A stretch of 64,000 bases of DNA from Chinchilla lanigera (GCF_000276665.1 NW_004955480.1:7773200-7837199), one strand, 5' to 3'. Shown: positions 10,756 through 21,459, counted from the stretch's first letter. Notes: a model not told the origin generated them from the letters alone. Translations and numbers: made by a program.

Positions 10756-11215
10756 GGTTAGTTTTCTAGGACTGCCATGTAAATTACACAAACCAATTGG
10801 CTATAAGTAATAACAGTGTGTCCTCTCACAGTTCTGGAGGCCGGAAGTCTAAAGTCAAGTTTTTGGTAAGGCCATCATCATCCTCCTGAAGCATGTATGG
10901 GAGAATTCATCCTTGTGCCTTCCTTGCAGCTTCTAGTAGCCTCTGGTATTTCCTAACTAGGGGCAGCATCACTCCAGTCTCTCTGTCCTTCTTCACATGA
11001 CCATCTTCTATTTGTTTCCGCGTGTTTCTGTGGCTTCATACGCATTATCATGTATGTGTCTTGGTTTCTCTTTTTATAAGATACAATTCACACATATTGG
11101 ATTTGGGCTCATCTCAGTTGAATATGAGCATATTTATCTCAATTACATCTAGAGAGACCCTAGCTCCACATAAGGGCACATTCACGGGTATCAAGAATTA
11201 GGGAACATATGTTCA
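10754..11215 (-). mobile_element. MLT1-type MaLR LTR (antisense)
   Basis: It starts TTAGTTTTCTAGGACTGCCATG, has CACAGTTCTGGAGGCCGGAAGTC at 10,828-10,850, AAGGCCATCATCATCCTCC, and later a TCTCTTTTTATAAGATAC block and AGGGCACATTCACGGGTATC. This is the usual antisense layout of an MLT1 solo LTR of the ERVL-MaLR group. It is diverged; no target duplication was found. Confidence 0.75.
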
Positions 11216-11219
11216 ACAT

Positions 11220-11970
11220 TTGTTTCTAGGACACACAATTCAGCACCCAACACTCCCTTCAAGTTGTTCATTACATCACCACTGGAGTCCTAGTAGCCAA
11301 AAAATATATATATTTGCTAACAGAAAAGATAGCTGCTGCTTTTCCGTTCTCTTCCTGAAAATGATGGACAAGGGGACTGGAGTTAATGCAGTTAAAGCCA
11401 AGTCTTTATGTTTATCACCAGCTTCTGGATTCATAACTAGCAGGAGAGTGAGTCACAGAGCAGTGCCTTTGTAATTCACAGATGATGGAAGCTTTCGGCG
11501 TTTGTCCGTCTTCAGTTACACTTTCGTGGCTTGGGAACTTTGAAAGAGTAACAGTCCTTCCTCTGGATCAAGGATGTGTTAATAGCTACACAACATAATA
11601 CTGCAGAAGCACTCAAAGCATTATTGCTCAGTTCTTTTCTCAGGAATTTAGATTCTGCCACATAAGAATTTGGCCTTTCGCTGACTTTCATTCTAATTTT
11701 TTTCCTTTTGAAGTTCATGTGCCCAGAACTGGATTAATCAGGACCTTTGGTTCATAAGACACCAGCATCTTTGGTCCGTGCATGATTTTTACTTGTTATC
11801 TTTTTCAACAGTCCATTGTCTGTTGTTAAATCATATGATTAACACTTGTGACCCATTACTTACCCAGAGGACCAAGCTATTTCCCATTCCTTCAACTCTA
11901 CCCACTCACTCTCCCTATCCTTCTGTGACTTAACCTTCCTCTCCTAGGAGCATAATTGGGAATTGGAGTG
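11220..11970. other. Unassigned non-coding stretch
   Basis: No recognised repeat or exon. Confidence 0.35.
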
Positions 11971-11974
11971 AAAC

Positions 11975-12095
11975 TTTCAGGTTTTTTGCAAATTCATTTA
12001 ATTTACAAGTAAAGAAACTGAGATCCTAAGAAGTAGAAAGGCTTGTCCCCTGTCACACAAGCAGATGGTCAGAAATCCAGGGCAAGAATCCAAGC
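11975..12095 (-). mobile_element. MIR SINE fragment (antisense)
   Basis: TTTACAAGTAAAGAAACTGAGATCC, then AAGGCTTGTCCCCTGTCACACAAGCAG, then AATCCAGGGCAAGAATCCAAGC follow the antisense MIR 3' half ('acagatgaggaaactgaggc... cttgcccaaggtcacacagc... ggattcgaacc'). Confidence 0.6.
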
Positions 12096-12099
12096 TTTC

Positions 12100-12980
12100 A
12101 ATTGCTGGTACATAAATGTCATTTTCAAAATTATTTCTGACTACTAAGCCAAAGAAAGCAGGAGATTTAGATCTAGTGTAATTATGCCACCTTTGAGGGA
12201 GGTAGGGTTTACAGCACAGGTTTCACATGCATACTGTCATGGTTACTTTCACCAAAGCAAAAGAATCATATCATTGTGACAGAAACCTGTAACCACTAAA
12301 GCATAGAATATTCACTACCTTGCACTTTAAATAAAAATTTTCCCACTCCTGAGTTGTGGAAAAAAACTCCAGATCAGAGATAATAATCTCAATGGTAGTT
12401 TTTCCTTTTATTAAGGCTGTCCTAGAACTTGTCTAACTGTTTATCTGCCCCACACCTAGTCTTTTCTTCTGGTAAATTGTAGTAAATCAGCCCTGGCAGA
12501 TTCCCCCAGTGAGTCTCTGTGATGTGGTATTTGCAGCACTTGAGAGTTGCATTGCTTAAACTGTTTCACTCCAGACTTGAACTGAGAACCCAATCTCAAA
12601 TTGCTTTACATGAAGAAATACACACAAAAGCCACTAGGCCACTCTATGATCATTAAAGGCCAGAGATCTTGCCACATTCCCCCTTTGCAGGTCTCAGCAA
12701 AGCTTTTGATCTAATGTGGTTTTGTGCTGGGTCATGCTGCTGATTTTTCTTGCAGGAGCCACCTCTCCTGAACAAAATATTTTATCCAGAAGTTCTCTGT
12801 GAACTGTGAAACACAGACCAGCATAAGGAGTGAGAGTGCCATTGCTATATTTTTATTCTGTGGGCTCCCTAAGGAACAAAGACCAACTTTAGATGTAAGG
12901 AATAAATGCAATGTCTTGACTTTTGAGTATTTGAGATACTCATTTAATCAATTCATTGAGGAAATGCTTTTGACAACATA
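12100..12980. other. Unassigned non-coding stretch
   Basis: No recognised repeat or exon. Confidence 0.35.
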
Positions 12981-12984
12981 ATTC

Positions 12985-13855
12985 TGAATAGAGAAAAATT
13001 GAAAACTAAATAATAAGAAGAATAAAAACACCAAAAATAGTCCAATCAATAAATGGGCAAATAAATTGAACAGATGTTTTTCATAAAAAGAAAAGGTACA
13101 AACATCCAGTAAGCATATGAAAAAAATTTCAACATCTTTAGCCATTAGGGAAACATCAACCAAAACTATATTGACTTTCAGTCTCATCTTAGTCAGAATG
13201 GCTATCATCAAGAATACAGAATATAGAAAATTTATAGTGAATGCCTATAAGTGTGTAGGGGAAAGGAACATTTCTACACTGTTGGTAGGAATATAAATTA
13301 GTACAACCACCATGGGAATCAATATAAAAGTTTTTCAAAAAGTAAGTAGAACTACCATATGACTCTGCTACACCATTCTTTAGCATGTATCTTAAGAAAT
13401 TAAAAGCAGCATATTATAGGGATACCTGCCTACCTGTATTTATTGTAGCACAATTCACAACTGCCAAGATATGGGAACCATCCTAAGTCCCATCAAGGGA
13501 GGAATAGGTAAGGAAATCTTGGCACACAAATACAATAGAGTGTTATTCAGCCATTAAAAGAATGTCACTGGAAGGAAAATAAATGGAACTAGACATCATC
13601 GTGTTAACCAAAATAAGGCAGACTCAGAAAGTCGGATATTGTATGTCTTATGTCTTCTCTAACATGTGTAATCTAAAAGAAAGAACAGATGACATGACTG
13701 TACAAGGAATTGTATCACTAGACAACAGGAAAGGAATAAAAGGAAGGAGTAGAAGGCAGGATGGACATAATCAAAATATGTTATGTGCGTGTATGAAGAT
13801 GCCACATTGAAACCAAATACTTTGTAGAATTAGGATGCACTGATAAAAATATTTT
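12985..13855 (+). mobile_element. L1 LINE 3' end (sense)
   Basis: Plus-strand sequence follows the L1 ORF2 C-terminal region. CCAATCAATAAATGGGCAAAT (13,042-13,062), GTCAGAATGGCTATCATCAAG (13,192-13,212), CACTGTTGGTAGGAATATAAA (13,278-13,298), AGTGTTATTCAGCCATTAAAAG and AATGGAACTAGACATCAT appear in the canonical order, followed by 3' UTR to about 13,855 (a TAAAAATATTTTTTAAAA tail region). Numerous stops show it is dead; it is 5'-truncated. Confidence 0.85.
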
Positions 13856-13859
13856 TTAA

Positions 13860-14620
13860 AAGGAAATATTTTATGCCATATAATCAAACACTGTACTAGA
13901 TGCTGGGGTCCAAGGAGATTAAGACAAGGAGATTCTTTAATAAGAATCGCTGAGCCCACTTTTGGTGACTTCTATTTGAGAAACTCTTACCTGGTCCCAA
14001 AGTTTCTCTAAAAATGTTTCTGCCAGTGGTTGAAATTGGGAAGTCCAATGGCTAAAATTAATCATCATTACATTTATGACCATTTTTGTTGACCCAGGGT
14101 TTTGAGTCAGTGGGAGCTTAATGTTGTAACCCAGAGTTCCGCTGTCCACGTGGAGCACTGAGCAGGACTGAACGCTGGCTCTGTCCTTGGATGTAGCTCC
14201 CCCGAGAGAGAGCATGCGCTCTCCGCTTCTCAAGTAGCTCCGTGACTACCTTCTGCTTTACAGCTTCCTGCTTCACTTGTTTACATTCCTTGCTTGGCCC
14301 TGACCTGGCTGCAGAGGTTGGGGTGTGGACAAACCACAGTAGTCACATGGCTGTTCACTGAGTTTGTGACAGTCCATTAGTGCCTTTTATCCTTTTGGGG
14401 GTCAGAGACCCTATTATAATCTGAGAGTAGCACTGAAAATATACATAAACACAAAATTTTGCATACAGTATTAGGGAGTTTCCTGAACCGCCTGGTAAAG
14501 CCCTTTGATGTGATCCTTGTATCACATAGAAGGGTTTGGGTCACAAATGACTGTAAAACTCAGTTTAAATTGGTTTGAATGAGAAAAAAAAATTCCTAAA
14601 ATCCAGTTAGACCTTTTGTT
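13860..14620. other. Unassigned non-coding stretch
   Basis: No recognised repeat or exon. A 98-codon minus-strand frame at 13,937-14,233 has no identifiable domain. Confidence 0.35.
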
Positions 14621-14621
14621 A

Positions 14622-14995
14622 TGGACTGAAGTCTGTCCCTCTCTTCTCCGAATTCAGATGTTCTAACTCCCAGTGTGACTGCATTTAGAGAAAGAGCCTA
14701 TAGGGTATAATTAGGATAAGTGAGGTTATAAAGTTAGAGTCCTAATCATGTAGGTCTGTGCCCTAATAAGAAGAAAACCAAGAGAGATTTCTCTCTCCAT
14801 GTGTCACAGAGAAAGGGCAAGTAAGAACACAGAGTGAGACACCAAGCCAAGAAGAGGCCCTCATCAGAAATCAACCCTGCTAGCACTTTCATCTTGGACT
14901 TCCAGCCTTCAGACTTGGAACACAATAAACTGATTTTGGCTGAGTCACCCAGTGTATGGTATTCTGTTATGGCAGCTCATGTTAACACACTTTCC
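14622..14995 (+). mobile_element. MLT1-type MaLR LTR (sense)
   Basis: The element starts TTATGGACTGAAGTCTGTCCC, then has CCCAGTGTGACTGCATTTAGAG, TCCTAATCATGTAGG, CCTAATAAGAAGAAAACC, GGCAAGTAAGAACACAGAG, GAAGAGGCCCTCATCAGAA, ATCTTGGACTTCCAGCCTTCAG and a terminal TGTATGGTATTCTGTTATGGCAGC block. This is a near-complete sense MLT1 LTR. A terminal AACACA is present. Confidence 0.8.
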
Positions 14996-15119
14996 CAAAA
15001 TTGACCACTGTCTAAAGGCTTCTTGTGGTCAAAAATGGACAAATCAAGGATGATATCACAGTTGTTCAGATTAGACAAAGCAGCAAAAATCCCAGCGGTC
15101 TTTTCATAATAACAAAGAT

Positions 15120-15260
15120 AACAACCAATGGATATTGAGAACTTACTATGTCCCAGGGACTATATGGTGTGCCCTACATCTACTGTCTCACTCATTACTA
15201 GGATAGAAATTATAGTTCCTTCTTGACACAAAGGAAAACTAAAGCCATTTGATTATAAAA
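15120..15260 (-). mobile_element. MIR-like SINE (antisense)
   Basis: AGAACTTACTATGTCCCAGGGACTATATGGTGTGCCC followed by CTCACTCATTACTAGGATAGAAATTATAGTTCC and AAGGAAAACTAAAGCC match the antisense MIR layout ('actatgtgccaggcactgttctaagc... aggaaactgagg'). Confidence 0.5.
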
Positions 15261-15261
15261 T

Positions 15262-15690
15262 CTGTTCTTCCATTATGCAACAAATGGGTACCATTTGCTA
15301 TCAATTATTACTCAGAGAGAGTATAGCAGGGCCCTAAAGTATCCCCACTAAAGTGCCCTCCTTGAGACTGGGCTCACTTGAAGGGTACCCAAGTTCACAG
15401 CCATTCCAGATCTCACACTGCAACACTTCAGCCAGGCTTTCTGTAATGTCCAAGAGTAGTGGGGGCTGCAGACTTGCCCACTGGATTTAGATGCACAGGA
15501 AAGTGTGCATTTTAAATATTTTTTGTTAAATATAAATTATACTGAATGGTAGTAGGAATAAAGTCTAAAATTGCTAAGTTTTTCCAGTTTAAAACAATGT
15601 CAGGTAAATAGCCCAAATTTCATATGCCTAACCACTGGTAATCCATTCTTTCCATTCCTGAAACTTGGATGTGGATATGAATTAAGAAAA
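15262..15690. other. Unassigned non-coding stretch
   Basis: No recognised repeat or exon. Confidence 0.35.
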
Positions 15691-15692
15691 AA

Positions 15693-15758
15693 AAGAGTCA
15701 GGAGACTCACTTGAGCCCAGGAGTTCAAAGCCAGGTTGGGCAACACAGTGAGACTCTG

Positions 15759-15792
<34 letters not shown>
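15693..15792 (+). mobile_element. 7SL-derived (B1/Alu-like) SINE fragment with poly(A)
   Basis: GAGACTCACTTGAGCCCAGGAGTTCAAAGCCAGGTTGGGCAACACAGTGAGACTCTGTCT (readable in blocks) followed by about 30 A residues. This is the 3' part of a 7SL-type SINE; the 5' third including the A box is missing. Confidence 0.7.
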
Positions 15793-15795
<3 letters not shown>

Positions 15796-15799
15796 AGAG

Positions 15800-16112
15800 A
15801 GAAAAAAAGAAAAGGTGATTCCAGGAAATCAAGGCCCAAGTGTTTATCTCTTTTATATTAGGCATTCTAGAGTGAGTCTGGGGAAAAGAAACGAGGAATA
15901 AGAAATCACCCCCACCCTGATCTGCAAGGAACAAAGCAAGAAGGGAGGACCAAGCAGTCAGAGACAGGCATATATAGTACCCTAATTTCTTCTCTCTGGC
16001 CTGTGGCTGAAGGAGAGGGCTACCCAAGAAGGCTAAGTCTCCAGTTGTTTGTGTTTTCTTTTTAATGAAAACTCAAGTTGTGCCATGCTACATTTGGTTT
16101 ACTTAAAGTAGA
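15800..16112. other. Unassigned non-coding stretch
   Basis: No recognised repeat or exon. Confidence 0.35.
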
Positions 16113-16113
16113 T

Positions 16114-16141
16114 TACACACACACACACACACATACACACA
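16114..16141. repeat. (CA)n microsatellite
   Basis: ATTACACACACACACACACA with one CATACAC interruption near its end. Confidence 0.9.
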
Positions 16142-16269
16142 TAAATATATCTCAATTATCTTGACAGCCTACAATATTTGTTTCCAGACTTCATTTATTA
16201 GATTGGAGGAGGGAGAAATGTGGAAGGAAAGAGGAAAACAAATGGGTAATTTGCACTGCTGAATTTTTA

Positions 16270-16700
16270 AATAAAACTTCCCGAGACCAATCATATTTGC
16301 TGTTTCTATTGTTTTTTCTGACACATGAGTGCTTTAGAAACTAGAACAACTGAAAGAAAATGATGGAACAAATGGAAACATCGGTTTAGAGCCTAAAATC
16401 GCCAGGACACTCTACTTCCTTAATGCTGCAATCTGGCGAGGTTTTCCTTGTGATTAATGAGCAACCATCATACATTACCAGAATGCAAACAACTCCAATT
16501 ACCAATAGAGCTAAACCATAATTACCATGCAAATGATTTCAATAATGTAATAGAATGGGATATCTGGTCATTACAGGGCAGACAATTCACAACGTTAATT
16601 GAGGTTAGTCTGTCTTCAGAGAGTAAATAATATTAACAGCAAAATAAGTCCAAACTAATATTAGGTTTGACTTTGCTTATAATCAAGGGGAATGGTCTGC
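16270..16700. promoter_or_regulatory. Candidate conserved non-coding enhancer block
   Basis: About 430 repeat-free, AT-rich bases dense in homeodomain-type cores: TGATTAATGA (16,451-16,460), TAATTA (16,519-16,524), a perfect octamer ATGCAAAT (16,527-16,534) and TTAATTGA (16,595-16,602), plus CATTA/ATTAC cores. There is no long open frame and no transposon signature. Developmental enhancers bound by homeodomain and POU factors have this composition. The regulatory call is inference; conservation cannot be measured from one sequence. Confidence 0.35.
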
Positions 16701-16701
16701 T

Positions 16702-17685
16702 TCTGAAATTACATCTATGTTACAATGTGCATGTTGCTTCAGTCTCTATTGTAAGTAAAATGATTTGGATTAAAAATACTAGGGAACAAAATGATACTGA
16801 GATGCAATTTAGAGTCTGGAAAGAGAAGTCAGCAATTGAAGGTCTTCAGGGCAGAAGGTAGACAAAGAGACAGACTTTAATTCCCAAATGCCCAAATACA
16901 CTTGGGGTAGGAGATGATGGTTATGAACCTGAAGAATAAGAAAGACCCAAGAGAAAGAAAACTGCTGGTAAGTCACTCTCTTAATTCTCACTCTTCCTGT
17001 CCCTTCTCTCATCCCTTACCCAAATTTTAATCTAACATTTGGTTACCCAATTCGTCAATTACAGTCAGTTTCCTCCTCACTCCAGCTCTCTGCTACTCAC
17101 AGTCTCTCCCCTATTCTGTGCCACATCAGTGGTAAACCATGAGGCTCTTCCCTGCCACCCCTGAGGTCCCACCAGGCCCTTTCTCCAGGTGGAGACTTTA
17201 GAAGCTCCTTCCACCAGAAGCTGTCTCTCATCCTCTGCTCAGCCGCTAGGAGCCGTGAGGAGCCACATGACTGCACCGCGGCCTTCAGAGTCATTTTCCC
17301 AGGGACCGCAAGTCACAGACAACGCAGTGTTGCTGATTACCCAGCATCCCCGAACTGTGAGGCATTCTTGCTATTTACTGATGCCCAAACTGATTTCTGC
17401 TCATAACATTAAGCCATGGTTTTCCAGTTTTTCCCCATTCCCTGATTTATGCACCATTCCTCTAAAACCCCTTTGATAACATCTCAACTGGAGTTCACTT
17501 TTGACACTTTCCAAAGAGGAACTCTAACACATATACTTCTAAGAAATTCAAGGCAAGCCTACACAGCATAAGGTGGGAGGGGTGGAAAGGATCCTGATTA
17601 TCTTGTAAATGTGGAATGTTTCTAAAGATTGCTTGACGTCATTATAAATTTGAAAATACCCTGTGAGTAAATGATCTGATCAGAT
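16702..17685. other. Unassigned non-coding stretch
   Basis: No recognised repeat or exon. The part from 17,060 to 17,300 is more GC-rich but carries no convincing exon. Confidence 0.35.
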
Positions 17686-17686
17686 A

Positions 17687-17875
17687 CATTGGAGGTTGTG
17701 GAGCTAGACCAGGTGGGTGTAAACTTCACTTCCTGCTCAGAATAGCTGTGTGATCTGGGACACATTGCTTAGAAATTAAATGAAAGAAATAAAAATACAT
17801 CCCTCTGAAGTTTGCTGTGAGAGTGAATGAGTCATACATTAGGAATTTAAAAGAGCAAAGTTTGACACGAACAAG
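17687..17875 (+). mobile_element. MIR SINE (sense)
   Basis: GTGGAGCTAGACCAGGTGGGTG, CTTCACTTCCTGCTCAGAATAGCTGTGTGATCTGGGACACATTGCTTAG and TGCTGTGAGAGTGAATGAG follow MIR in order (a tRNA-like head, the 'ctagctgtgtgaccttgggcaagt' core and the 'ttgtgaggattaaatgag' block). Confidence 0.65.
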
Positions 17876-17984
17876 CATTTGTAAGCACAAAAAATGAGTT
17901 GATTAAGACTTTTGAAAAATAGCCTAGGCAGGTAAGCAAATGAGACTTTTTACATATGGTTCAATAACATTTCTTGATCTCTGT

Positions 17985-18165
17985 ATGAAGTATAATCAAA
18001 TGTACAGTAAATGTTTGCCATTTTTAAATTTTATTACACTAAAAGATAATAATCTCTGTGAATGTATTCCTCCTTGCTTTGAACAAAACATGCTTATCCC
18101 ATTGTTCTTTACACTTTCTGAAGCAGTTCTGCAAGTCTTCTTTCATGAATATCTTTATAAAGTGT
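17985..18165 (-). mobile_element. mariner DNA transposon remnant, 3' end (antisense)
   Basis: GTATAATCAAATGTACAGTAAATG, TTTTTAAATTTTATTACA, GAACAAAACATGCTTATCCCATTGTTC and CTTTCTGAAGCAGTTCTGCAAGTCTTC parallel, block for block, the antisense mariner at 24,626-24,780. On the minus strand they cover the transposase C-terminus and terminal region. It abuts a second mariner piece in the opposite orientation. Confidence 0.65.
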
Positions 18166-18480
18166 GATCAAAGATGCGGTGAATGCTGCTGCCCAGTGTC
18201 ATCCAAACAAAAGGCAGTCTTGTAAAATCATCACAATGCGTCTTCATCCACCCTTATTCCCGGATCTGACATCATGAGACTTCTGGCTCTTTCCTAAAGT
18301 CAAAATGATTATGAAAGGGCACTCATGAAGGAGAACTGCTCAGAAAGTGGCAAGAATGATGGGATCAGTGTATTCAAAGCAATGGGGAGTATTTTGGTGG
18401 GTCAATTGCAATCTGTCTCTTACTGTCATAATTTTTTAATTCAAACATTCACCATAGTTTTCAATCATCTCATGTATACA
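18166..18480 (+). mobile_element. mariner DNA transposon remnant, 3' half (sense)
   Basis: GTGAATGCTGCTGCCCAG, CCCTTATTCCCGGATCTGACATC, AAGTCAAAATGATTATGAAAGGG, CTGCTCAGAAAGTGGCAAGAATGATGGGAT, AGTGTATTCAAAGCAATGGGGAGTATTTTGG and CATAATTTTTTAATTCAAACATTCACC match the reverse complement of the copy at 24,624-25,015. The TGGCAAGAATGATGGGAT.AGTGTATTCAAAG stretch is the transposase C-terminal region typical of mariner (Trp-Gln-x-Arg-Trp-Asp-Lys-Cys in intact relatives). Frames are broken. Confidence 0.65.
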
Positions 18481-18594
18481 AGTAGTTACGTTGTATCTAT
18501 CATGCCTAACCCAGATGAAACCTTTCAGCAAACATGTGTTCTCAGCAAAGAAGTTCATGCTGTCCTCGGTACACAGAGCAGAAGGCGATAAAGA

Positions 18595-18860
18595 TGAGAC
18601 AGGACAGGATGTGCAATCTTCCCAGTTCTGAAGAGTCTGATGTTATCTGCACACCTGCACCAGCAATTCTGACCATTCTGTGAACCTCGAGCCCTGGCAA
18701 CAGATCCCTTACTAAGCTCTATAAAAGTCTGCCTCTCCCCTGGTTGAAGGCTGGCATCTTTCTTGACCTCAGCCCCTCTTCACCAGGAGAAATAAACCAG
18801 CCTAAGTTGCTAAATGCAAAAGCCTGTTCAGGTGGTCTCTCACACGCACCATTCATAACA
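18595..18860 (+). mobile_element. Possible retroviral-type solo LTR
   Basis: It has a TATA-like CTATAAAAG (18,719-18,727), a later polyadenylation signal AATAAA (18,790-18,796), a CT-rich intervening part, and a TGGTCTCTCACACG end, with TG at the start and ATAACA at the end. This promoter-to-poly(A) spacing of about 70 bases is LTR-like (class I ERV style). No target duplication was found, so the boundaries are approximate. Confidence 0.4.
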
Positions 18861-18869
18861 GTATCCAAT

Positions 18870-19840
18870 GTAGTTTGCATGGGGTTGCAAATATTCTTAT
18901 GATATTTCCATCATTTTTGAACTTTATTTACAGCCCGCCATACCAAAGTTTGACTGCCATTGTTCCAGCTAAAAAGAAATTTACTTAAAAAGTACCAAAA
19001 GAAAGTAACTACTAGAGCTTGTAGACTAAGTATGGCTTTTCCTCCTGCTCCCTCACAGCTTTCCAAAAAATTGGTGTCCCAGGGAGCTGCAGAGATAAGG
19101 AACTGTGCATCTTTGCTCCTTCTGACTGACCTCACTGCTGGTGGTGGAGTCCACATACTGTGGCACATATCCAAGAGCTTGTTTGGAAGGATAGTGTCAA
19201 GCCCAGAATCCTAAATCTCCTTGCTGGCCCTGCCAGGTTCTCAGAAGGCATCCAGGAAAGACTCAGTCCCAAAAGACCATCCTGGCCTCTCCCCTTTGTC
19301 TCACTTCTACTACATCTTGATCAGTGCTTCCTGCTAATGCCTCTTGGTCCTTGGCCAAGGATGAAGTGGAAACTTCCCCTGATGGGCTGTGGTGTAAAAA
19401 TGGCCACATAGGAGCTCCCAATGCGGGCTTATATGAGTTCCCAATGCAGGTTGACATGAACCAGTTCCCAGGAGCTGGATCATGGGAGACTTGGAGACTC
19501 AAACAAGAACCTTCCTAAAGCTCAACGCTCTACACAGTTCAGGATTTGAATCAAGGCCAAGGCCAGTGCTATGAGATGCTTTAGCTCTGGGTTCCTAATA
19601 AGACCAGAAAATGAAAAAAGCCTATGGCTCTCACTCCCAGGCTCCCACATATGCTGTACTTTGCACTCAGCACTTCCTAGTGCCCATAGATATCTTAGTA
19701 GTAGTATGCTAGTGGTAGATACAACCTAGGCACAGGCACTTTTCAATACTTCAATGAGTCAAAGAGATCGTAGTGGTTGAATGAAAGCGAGCCTGTCAAA
19801 CTAGTTTCAAAAGTGTAGGTCACCAAGCACTGTAGTGACA
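18870..19840. other. Unassigned non-coding stretch
   Basis: No confident repeat. Overlapping frames of 78-88 codons occur on both strands at 18,911-19,518; none has a recognisable domain. Confidence 0.35.
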
Positions 19841-19844
19841 CATG

Positions 19845-20530
19845 TGACTGTTAATCATGACATGTTTACTTGACTGAATTAAGAGATGCCTAGCAGATTA
19901 TAAAGCACAGTACTGGGTATGTCTGTGGGGTGTTTTCAAAGATAACTGGCACAGAGGCCAGAAAACTGACAGGGGGAGATTCACCTTGGTTGTGGGTGGC
20001 ACCAACCCATAACCTTGTAGTCTGGGTGGAACAAAGGAAAAGGTGGAAGTTGGCATGAAGTTTGGAAGAGCTCCAGTCTGCTTGAGTGGGTGAGTCTTTT
20101 CATACTGTTGCCTTTAGACCTCAATCTCCAGTTCCTTCAGCTTTGCCAGGCAGACTCATACCAACAACTCTCCAGTGAGCTCCCAGCCCACTGACGTTGG
20201 ACTTGTGCTGTCTCCTTGATCCCTCTTGTTCTACAGCTTCTATCTGCTCAGGATGAGCAGTCCCTGGATTCTCTGGTTCTTCAGTGTGCAGATGGCCATT
20301 ATGGACTCCCTCTCTTCTGATCCTGTAAGCCTGCCTAATGAATCCCCTTGCCAGATTACAGGAATATTTTCTATTGGTTTTTTTCTTTTTTTTCTTTGGT
20401 TTTTCTCCGGTACTGGGAACCGAACTCACGACCTTGTGCATGCCAGGCAGGCACTTTTGCCGCTGAGCTAAATCCCCAGCCCCTTTTCTATTGGTTTTGT
20501 TCCTATAGAGAACTTCTAACCAATACAACA
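19845..20530 (+). mobile_element. Ancient mammalian LTR-like repeat (sense), interrupted by an ID SINE
   Basis: Sense copy of the family seen antisense at 8285-8712: ACTTGACTGAATTAAGAGATGCCTAG, CTGGGTATGTCTGTGGGGTGTTTTC, GTTGTGGGTGGCACCAACCC, GTCTGGGTGGAACAAAGG, and a distal CTATTGGTTTTGTTCCTATAGAGAACTTCTAACCAATACA block corresponding to the consensus end. A young ID SINE at 20,378-20,483 splits it near its 3' end and is younger than the host repeat. Confidence 0.65.
20378..20483 (-). mobile_element. ID SINE (antisense) with 11-bp target duplication
   Basis: On the minus strand it reads GGGGCTGGGGATTTAGCTCA at the 5' end (RNA polymerase III A box within TAGCTCAGCGG), a tRNA-like body, the B-box region GAGTTCGGTTCC, CGGAGAAAAACC and a poly(A) tail. 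Flanking copies of TTTTCTATTGG lie at 20,367-20,377 and 20,484-20,494, proving retroposition into the older repeat. ID elements are tRNA-Ala-derived rodent SINEs mobilised by L1. Confidence 0.92.
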
Positions 20531-20534
20531 CAAT

Positions 20535-20950
20535 CCGTAGTGTCCTTCTCTGGCAGACAGTATGCTCTGGGTGGGGGCTTCTGACTCACCAAGGATAAAG
20601 CCCCTAGGAGGGCCTCTGAGCTCAGCTGATCAGGATCTCAGGTGAGCCCTCATCAGTTCTTACAGCTCCACCTACAGCAGGATGCATGGACATCAAGTAC
20701 AGCTCACTGAGAGCGATGTGGAACTATGTGAGTAGTCAGACCTCTCAATCAAAGTCAGGCTGCTCAGAAACAGGACCCATGGGTCTCTCTCAGGGATGGC
20801 ACAACCTTCAGGGAAGTCAGTCTGTAGTAGTACCTAGGAAACAGTCTTGTAAAAATCCTTATCTCAAGGGGCTTCTGAATGGACGATCTCCAGCATGAGT
20901 TTCATGGAAACATCTGTAGTCCCTCCCAGCCATAGCTCTGTGGGCTCCAC
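20535..20950. other. Unassigned non-coding stretch
   Basis: No recognised repeat or exon. Confidence 0.35.
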
Positions 20951-20954
20951 CGTA

Positions 20955-21455
20955 TGGTCATTAATTGTGGTATGTCAACTTGACTTGAGTGAAAACAGCC
21001 TAGCAGATTAGTAAGTTCTCAGTGTGCTGTAAGTAACTGACATGTAGACCAGGAAACTGAGGGGGGAAGGCCCACCCCAAACGTGGGTGCCACCAATCAA
21101 TAGGCTTCTTAGAGGAGCGCCTGTCTTTGCCATTGCCTGTGCACACTGGTCTCCAGTACTTTCAGCCTTCCCATGCAGAGTCCAAGCTTCCAACACAGAC
21201 TCTTCAGCCTTCTGACCCAGACTCCCATGAGTGATTCTGCAGTGAGCTTCCAGGCCTTAGGTCCTTGAGGGCTACTGGGTGCTTTGGCTCAGTAGCACAC
21301 AAACATTCAGGATTCTTCCACCCCTCATTTCTCAGATGGCCACTGGGACTCTTCCGCTATTGATCCTGCAAGCCCACCTAATAAGTCCCTGTATAATTAA
21401 TTAGACATATATTTTATACTCAATCTGTTTTTCTAGACCCCTAAGAGACACTGCC
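20955..21455 (+). mobile_element. Ancient mammalian LTR-like repeat (sense), second copy
   Basis: TTAATTGTGGTATGTCAACTTGACTTGAG, CAGCCTAGCAGATTAG, AACTGAGGGGGGAAGGCCCACCCC, CGTGGGTGCCACCAATCAATAGGC and a distal TATATTTTATACTCAATCTGTTTTTCTAGACCCCTAAGAGAC block follow the same order as 19,845-20,530. Same orientation, about 425 bases downstream of the first copy. Confidence 0.6.
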
Positions 21456-21459
21456 AGCC

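Noticed and set aside
20378..20483. A tRNA gene reading of the ID-type sequence (also at 22,582, 24,121, 26,876 and 57,933)
   Set aside because: Although tRNA-derived with A and B boxes, the copies have poly(A) tails and target duplications, so they are SINEs and not functional tRNA genes.
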